Assembly: GCA_938036585.1 (NCBI GenBank)
Contig: CALHQN010000091.1
Span: forward strand, 1-11,429
From: an uncultured Campylobacter sp.
Lineage (GTDB): Bacteria; Campylobacterota; Campylobacteria; Campylobacterales; Campylobacteraceae
DNA length: 11,429 nt
Direction: 5' to 3'
In this document: positions 8,009 to 11,429 of the stretch, piece by piece
How positions within the stretch are numbered: position 1 is the stretch's first letter
Layout of the letters: each line of letters starts with the position of its first letter
Translations under genes and position numbers: made by a program
Notes under the pieces: model-generated
The model's database searches: none
What the model was told of the DNA's origin: nothing
Seen by the model: only the letters and a program-made list of their open reading frames with translations

Positions 8009-8101
8009 GAATTTACGTGCATCCGCTAGCAAAACGGGCGATAGCTGCAAGCCATATTCGCGAACGGATGGAATTTGTGCGCATCCTATAGCAAAACCGC
8101 G
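8009..8101. repeat. Imperfect direct repeat, two copies 62 bp apart
   Basis: The copy at 8009-8038 begins GAATTTACGTGCATCC and continues CTAGCAAAAC. The copy at 8071-8101 begins GAATTTGTGCGCATCC and continues TATAGCAAAAC. About 24 of 30 positions match with one small gap. The 32 bases between do not repeat. The function is unknown; paired binding sites or an old short duplication are possible. Confidence 0.5.
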
Positions 8102-8408
8102 TTTAAAATTCCTGAAATTCCGCCGCTAAATTTAAAGCATTATTCAAAGCCGATAAGCATCGATTATTAAAAGCTGTCGGACACCGAAGCTATGATTAAA
8201 TTTAACGTAAATTTAGCGCCGAGACCGCATTATGCGAAACTTTGCACCGCGCCGAAACCTGCGCCGCGAAATCGTAAAATTTAAAATATCATAAAGTGTA
8301 AAGCAAGACTTGGCGCATCCGTAAGACGCTTTCGTCAGGGCGCAATAAAGCAGGCTTTAAAAACTCGCGATTATCCTCTCATCGCAACGAATGCCGCCCA
8401 TTCTTTGC

Positions 8409-8428
8409 AAGCGCGCAAAGGCGCGCTT
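8409..8428. repeat. Strong GC hairpin with a four-base loop
   Basis: AAGCGCGC (8409-8416) and GCGCGCTT (8421-8428) pair perfectly around the loop AAAG. Neither strand has a U run after the stem, so it is not a standard intrinsic terminator. It could be the end of a small RNA or a structural repeat. Confidence 0.5.
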
Positions 8429-8498
8429 AAAACCGCAAAGACGCCCTAAATTTAGATATGTTTTGCAAATTTATCGGTGATTCGCAAAATTTGTGCGG

Positions 8499-8522
8499 CA
8501 AATTTTAAAATTTTAAAATTTG
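8499..8522. repeat. 24-bp perfect A/T palindrome
   Basis: A C and a G flank three AAATTT words separated by paired runs of four T and four A, so the 24 bases read identically on both strands. A related inverted repeat is at 11402-11429 after mqo. It is the longest exact palindrome I found. Its role is unknown; a cruciform, a protein binding site or a bidirectional weak terminator are options. Confidence 0.75.
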
Positions 8523-8559
8523 ACTCGACAAACTAGCCAACGGATCTTAGAAAGTAAAA

Positions 8560-8684
8560 TTTTGCCCGCGCGAGCTTGCGATCCGCTATTCTACTCAATT
8601 TTGCGCGAGCTTGCGATTTTACGCGATCCCGCCCGATTCTTAAGCGAGCTCGCGCAATCCCGCGATCCTACTTGATTCTGCGCC
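8560..8684. repeat. Degenerate interspersed repeats with a period near 39 bp
   Basis: GCGCGAGCTTGCGAT occurs exactly at 8568-8582 and 8603-8617. CGCGATCC followed by GATTCT occurs at 8622-8640 and again 39 bp later at 8661-8679, and a more diverged form (GCGATCC then TTCTACTC) starts at 8578. TTGCGCGAGCTTGC (8601-8614) also pairs with GCGAGCTCGCGCAA (8644-8657), making a 14-bp stem with one G-U pair. The block thus combines direct and inverted repeats. No repeat family is recognised. Confidence 0.55.
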
Positions 8685-8705
8685 GAGTTTCATCAGTCTC
8701 GGCGC
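8680..8705 (-). terminator. Hairpin downstream of dctP, possible terminator
   Basis: GCGCCGAG (8680-8687) and CTCGGCGC (8698-8705) form a perfect 8-bp GC stem with a 10-nt loop, starting 24 nt after the dctP stop on the minus strand. The stem is not followed by a U run on the minus strand, so termination is plausible by position but not proven by form. Confidence 0.4.
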
Positions 8706-8729
8706 GATAGATCGTGGTAAATTTGAAGA

Positions 8730-9914
8730 TTATTTTGTTTGATTGGTTTCGGTTTTCGGCGCAGCGGCGCTTGAGTTTATATCGCCTCCGGGTGCGCTGA
8801 TTGGCTGCGGCACCGAAATTTCTTTGACCGAGGCGGTGAAATTTTGCTCGGCTTCTACGGCACTCGTTTTTTCGATGTATGCAAAATCCGCAGCGCTGCT
8901 GTAAGCTCTAGCCTTGGCTAAAAACGCCTTTTGACTCTCCCAAATCTCTTTAAAATCAGGGTTTTGCGCGCTCTGCTCGGCTAAAATTTCATCCGTCGCA
9001 TTACGAAGCGCTCGCATAATCTCTGGCGAAAACGAGCGAATCTGCACGTTTGGATACTTTTTTTTCATCTCGTCCCATAGGATCGCATTTTTATAAAACG
9101 CGTCGTTGCTCGCCTGCTCGCGCACCTTCGCAATCGCAGCGTCCAAAATAGCGCGTAGATCGGCAGGCAACCTCTCCCACGCGCTTAGGCTTATTACGAT
9201 CTGCTGCTCGCTCGCGGGCTCCTGCCAGCCGGTGTAGTAGTAGTTTGCGACCTTATAAAAACCAAGATCCATATCAAGCGCCGGATTCGCCCACTCGACC
9301 GCATCTATCGTGCCCATCTGAAGCGCGGTTTGCAGCTCATTTAGCGGGATCGTCGCGACCGCGACGCCCAGGCGGTTCATCACCTCCGCGCCGAGACCTG
9401 AAATTCTAAGTTTGAGCCCTTTTAGATCCTCGGGCGAATTGATCTCTTTCTTAAACCAGCCCCCCATCTGCATACCGCTATTTAGGACGTTAAAGACCTT
9501 CAGACCCGATTTAGCGTAAAATTTCTCCGCAAGCTGTTTGCCGCCGCCGAAATAATACCACGCGCTCCACTCATCCTTAGTCATTCCAAATGGCACGGTC
9601 GTAAACAACATATTCGCGCTATTTTTATCTTTGTAATAATACGCCGCGGTGTAGCCCATATCGTATTTGCCGCCGCTTACCAAGTCATAGATCGCAAATG
9701 CCGCCTTGTGCTTGCTCGGCGTATCGATACTGATCTTTAGTCGCCCGCCCGACATCTGATCGGCGAGATCGGCCACGCGCTTAGCGACGTCGCCCACGAC
9801 CGGCATTGAAATTTCGTAGCTTTGAGCCAGCTTTAGGCGGTAAATTTTATCTTTCTTATCCGCTCCGAAAAGCGAGACGGCCAATAAAAGTCCGACAAGA
9901 ACGGTTTTTTTCAT
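8730..9914 (-). CDS. dctP: TRAP-type substrate-binding protein (DctP family)
   Basis: This is a periplasmic binding protein of a tripartite ATP-independent transporter, which hands a carboxylate to a DctQ/DctM membrane carrier. The 394 aa begin MKKTVLVGLLLAVSLFGA, a signal peptide with likely cleavage near residue 18. The core holds LKLRISGLGAEVMNRLG (167-183) with R170, the probable carboxylate-binding arginine of the family, and ELQTALQMGTIDAVEW (193-208). The AVEW and YYYTGWQEP (225-233) features resemble the subgroup with TakP, which binds 2-oxo acids. A Ser/Ala/Pro/Thr-rich tail (about 350-394) extends beyond the usual core. I chose the ATG at 9914 because GGAG lies six bases upstream; the frame's TTG at 9926 lies within that site. 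No permease genes adjoin it. It is divergent from mqo. The substrate is not determined; the gene symbol is a family name. Confidence 0.88.
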   Translation of the reverse strand: MKKTVLVGLLLAVSLFGADKKDKIYRLKLAQSYEISMPVVGDVAKRVADLADQMSGGRLKISIDTPSKHKAAFAIYDLVSGGKYDMGYTAAYYYKDKNSANMLFTTVPFGMTKDEWSAWYYFGGGKQLAEKFYAKSGLKVFNVLNSGMQMGGWFKKEINSPEDLKGLKLRISGLGAEVMNRLGVAVATIPLNELQTALQMGTIDAVEWANPALDMDLGFYKVANYYYTGWQEPASEQQIVISLSAWERLPADLRAILDAAIAKVREQASNDAFYKNAILWDEMKKKYPNVQIRSFSPEIMRALRNATDEILAEQSAQNPDFKEIWESQKAFLAKARAYSSAADFAYIEKTSAVEAEQNFTASVKEISVPQPISAPGGDINSSAAAPKTETNQTK

Positions 9915-9944
9915 ATAATGCTCCAAAAATTTGAACTGGACGGA

Positions 9945-9958
9945 ATTTTATATAAAAT
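9945..9958. promoter_or_regulatory. Palindromic -10 region in the dctP/mqo divergent gap
   Basis: ATTTTATATAAAAT is a perfect 14-bp palindrome carrying TATAAA-type -10 boxes on both strands. For dctP it would start transcription near 9938, 24 nt before the ATG. For mqo it would start near 9965, about 70 nt before its ATG; another candidate, TAAAAT at 9995-10000, is closer to mqo. A shared promoter would tie the two genes together, but this is an inference from A/T-rich DNA. Confidence 0.4.
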
Positions 9959-10035
9959 CATCTAAATTCACGCTTTTATAACTGGGTTTTAAGTTAAAAT
10001 TTAGCACAATTGCATCAAATTTAAAGGGGGACCAG

Positions 10036-11388
10036 ATGCAAGAAAAACATTACGACGTGCTCATCGTAGGCGGCGGCATAACGGGTAGCGCGCTGGCATA
10101 CGTGCTGGCGGAATTTAGCGATATAAAAAGTATCGCGCTTGTCGAAAAATACGAAGGGCTCGCGACGCTAAATTCCAAGGCTAGCGCAAACTCACAGACG
10201 ATTCATTGCGGCGATATCGAGACCAACTACACTCTCGAAAAGGCCGCCAAGGTAAAGCGCAGCGCCGATATGATAGTAAAATATTGCCAAAAATACGACC
10301 TTGAGAACAAGCTCATATTTGAAGGGCAAAAGCTGCTTCTAGGCGTAGGAGACGATGAGACGGAGCTAATAAAGGATCGCTTTGAGAAATTTAAAGAGCT
10401 TTATCCCTATTTGCAGCTTTTTGGCAAGGAAGCGCTAAAAAAAATCGAGCCCAAGCTGGTATTTGACGGGCGCGGCGAGGAAAGAGCGGAAAATATCGCC
10501 GCAATGGGCGTACAATCGGGAGTTTATACGACGATAGATTTCGGCGCGATGGCAAATTCCTTCGTGCAAAACGCCCAAAAAACAAAGGGCAAAACCTGCG
10601 ATCTGTATCTAAACTCCGAGGTGCAAAATATCACCAAAATAGGCGATAAATTTTATATCCGCACCGCAAACAAGCTCTCGCTAAGTGCTGATTTCGTAGC
10701 GGTATGTGCGGGCGCGCACTCGCTGTGGCTGGCGCACCGCATGGGGCTAGGACTCAATCTTAGCACGATCTGCATCGCGGGCAGCTTCTATTTAAGCAAG
10801 CAAAAGTTTCTAAACGGCAAGGTTTACATGGTGCAAAACCCGAAGCTTCCGTTTGCTGCGCTTCATGGAGATCCCGATCTTTTAGCGGGCGGCTGCACCA
10901 GATTCGGACCTACCGCGCTTACGATGCCGAAGCTCGAGCGCTACAAAGGGTGTCGCTCGATCCCCGAGTTTTTTCAGTCTTTAAATTTCAGCGCCGATGT
11001 GGCGAAGGTCTTTTGGCAAAACTTCGGCGATAGCGACGTGAGGGATTTCCTGCTTCGCAATATCGGCTTTGAGATCCCCGTTTGGGGCAAAAAGCTTTTC
11101 GTCAAAAACGCGCGCAAGATCATACCTAGCATCCGCGAGGAGGACATCTACTACGCCAAAGGCTTCGGCGGCGTGCGCCCACAGGTCATCTGCAAATCGC
11201 AGCAGAAGCTGCTTTTGGGCGAAGCTTGCTTAAACGAAGGAACGGGCGCGAGCTTTACGATGACGCCGAGCCCGGGCGCCACAAACTGCCTAAACAACGC
11301 CTTAAAAGATGCCAAAAGCGCATGCGAATACCTAGGCAAAAGCTTTGATCAAGCCAAATTTAACGCGCAGCTCGGCGAACAGGAGTAA
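10036..11388 (+). CDS. mqo: Malate:quinone oxidoreductase family FAD protein
   Basis: This is a peripheral membrane flavoprotein that oxidises L-malate to oxaloacetate and passes electrons to the quinone pool, linking the TCA cycle to respiration. The 450 aa match the Campylobacter-type Mqo (Cj0393c, about the same length from memory). The N-terminal dinucleotide fold has GGGITG (12-17) and E37, expected to bind the FAD ribose. NSQTIHCGDIETNYT (52-66) follows in the usual place. GGVRPQ (378-383) and FTMTPSPGAT (407-416) form the C-terminal FAD contact. The ATG at 10036 has a GGGGG run five bases upstream. The gene is divergent from dctP, suggesting a shared substrate. The related L-2-hydroxyglutarate oxidase LhgO is an alternative, since short Mqo and LhgO proteins resemble each other. 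Confidence 0.88.
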   Translation: MQEKHYDVLIVGGGITGSALAYVLAEFSDIKSIALVEKYEGLATLNSKASANSQTIHCGDIETNYTLEKAAKVKRSADMIVKYCQKYDLENKLIFEGQKLLLGVGDDETELIKDRFEKFKELYPYLQLFGKEALKKIEPKLVFDGRGEERAENIAAMGVQSGVYTTIDFGAMANSFVQNAQKTKGKTCDLYLNSEVQNITKIGDKFYIRTANKLSLSADFVAVCAGAHSLWLAHRMGLGLNLSTICIAGSFYLSKQKFLNGKVYMVQNPKLPFAALHGDPDLLAGGCTRFGPTALTMPKLERYKGCRSIPEFFQSLNFSADVAKVFWQNFGDSDVRDFLLRNIGFEIPVWGKKLFVKNARKIIPSIREEDIYYAKGFGGVRPQVICKSQQKLLLGEACLNEGTGASFTMTPSPGATNCLNNALKDAKSACEYLGKSFDQAKFNAQLGEQE

Positions 11389-11401
11389 AGCTTAAGCGCA
11401 A

Positions 11402-11429
11402 AATTTTAAAATTTAGAAATTTTAAAATT
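11402..11429 (+). terminator. A/T inverted repeat after mqo, possible terminator (may run past the edge)
   Basis: AATTTTAAAATTT (11402-11414) and its exact reverse complement (11417-11429) are separated only by AG, 14 nt after the mqo stop. A two-base loop is too tight for RNA, so the innermost pairs would open. It has no GC stem, which is unlike a standard terminator, and the window ends here. It resembles the palindrome at 8499-8522. Confidence 0.35.

Larger units (their letters stand above)
7916..8729. other. 814-nt gene-free, repeat-rich interval between metK and dctP
   Basis: No reading frame on either strand has both a credible start and useful length. The longest open stretch (about 8297-8451, plus) has no start codon or ribosome site, and a 30-codon ATG frame at 8192-8284 has no Shine-Dalgarno. 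The interval holds a probable metK terminator (7952-7982), an imperfect direct repeat (8009-8101), small hairpins (8325-8336, 8409-8428), a 24-bp palindrome (8499-8522), a degenerate tandem repeat (8560-8684) and a hairpin before dctP's end (8680-8705). Stops in all frames and scattered AAATTT words suggest non-coding DNA or a fully eroded gene. It is far longer than other gaps in the window (74 to 145 nt). Confidence 0.75.

Noticed and set aside
8192..8284. 30-codon ATG frame in the gap
   Set aside because: It has no Shine-Dalgarno sequence, is low in information and contains two AAATTT words typical of non-coding parts here.
8297..8451. Open plus-strand stretch of about 50 codons in the gap
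   Set aside because: It has no start codon with a ribosome site, no recognisable motif, and is bounded by stops on both sides.
8560..8684. CRISPR array
   Set aside because: The repeats are degenerate, also inverted, and the spacers are not of constant length; there are no cas genes.

Overview
The window looks like chromosomal DNA from a Campylobacter with a relatively high GC content, about half G+C by eye. This suggests the C. gracilis / showae / rectus / curvus group rather than C. jejuni. The protein sequences are Campylobacterota-like. The gene order sstT, pepF, small hypothetical gene, uvrD, truB, with metK divergent from sstT, matches what I remember of C. jejuni NCTC 11168 (Cj1097 to Cj1102 and Cj1096c), except that pyrB is missing between sstT and pepF. 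The genus call is an inference and no search was run.

Layout. On the minus strand, 73-5200 holds a tightly packed cluster transcribed right to left: pepF (oligoendopeptidase F), a 135-aa conserved hypothetical protein, uvrD (Rep/UvrD/PcrA-type helicase) and truB (tRNA pseudouridine-55 synthase). The joints are a 1-nt gap, a 4-nt ATGA overlap and an 8-nt overlap, so this is one transcription unit. Upstream lies sstT (serine/threonine:Na+ symporter, 5311-6570, minus), separated from pepF by a good intrinsic terminator and a probable new promoter. metK (S-adenosylmethionine synthetase, 6716-7915, plus) is divergent from sstT.

Right of metK is an 814-nt stretch with no convincing gene (7916-8729). 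It is rich in inverted and direct repeats, including a 24-bp perfect A/T palindrome and a degenerate repeat of about 39 bp. It separates metK from dctP (TRAP-type substrate-binding protein, 8730-9914, minus), which has no DctQ/DctM permease genes beside it. Divergent from dctP is mqo (malate:quinone oxidoreductase family flavoprotein, 10036-11388, plus). The divergent pair suggests uptake and membrane oxidation of a dicarboxylate or 2-hydroxy acid.

Most of the window is housekeeping, and I see no mobile element, CRISPR array, tRNA/rRNA or defence system. The most interesting points are: (1) the small protein between pepF and uvrD resembles SspB, the ClpXP adaptor; (2) the word AAATTT occurs about 80 times against about 3 expected, much of it as a fixed coding of Ile-Leu; (3) PepF has a low-complexity insertion after the active site; (4) the 814-nt gap is structured and repetitive; (5) the TRAP binding protein is an orphan next to mqo.
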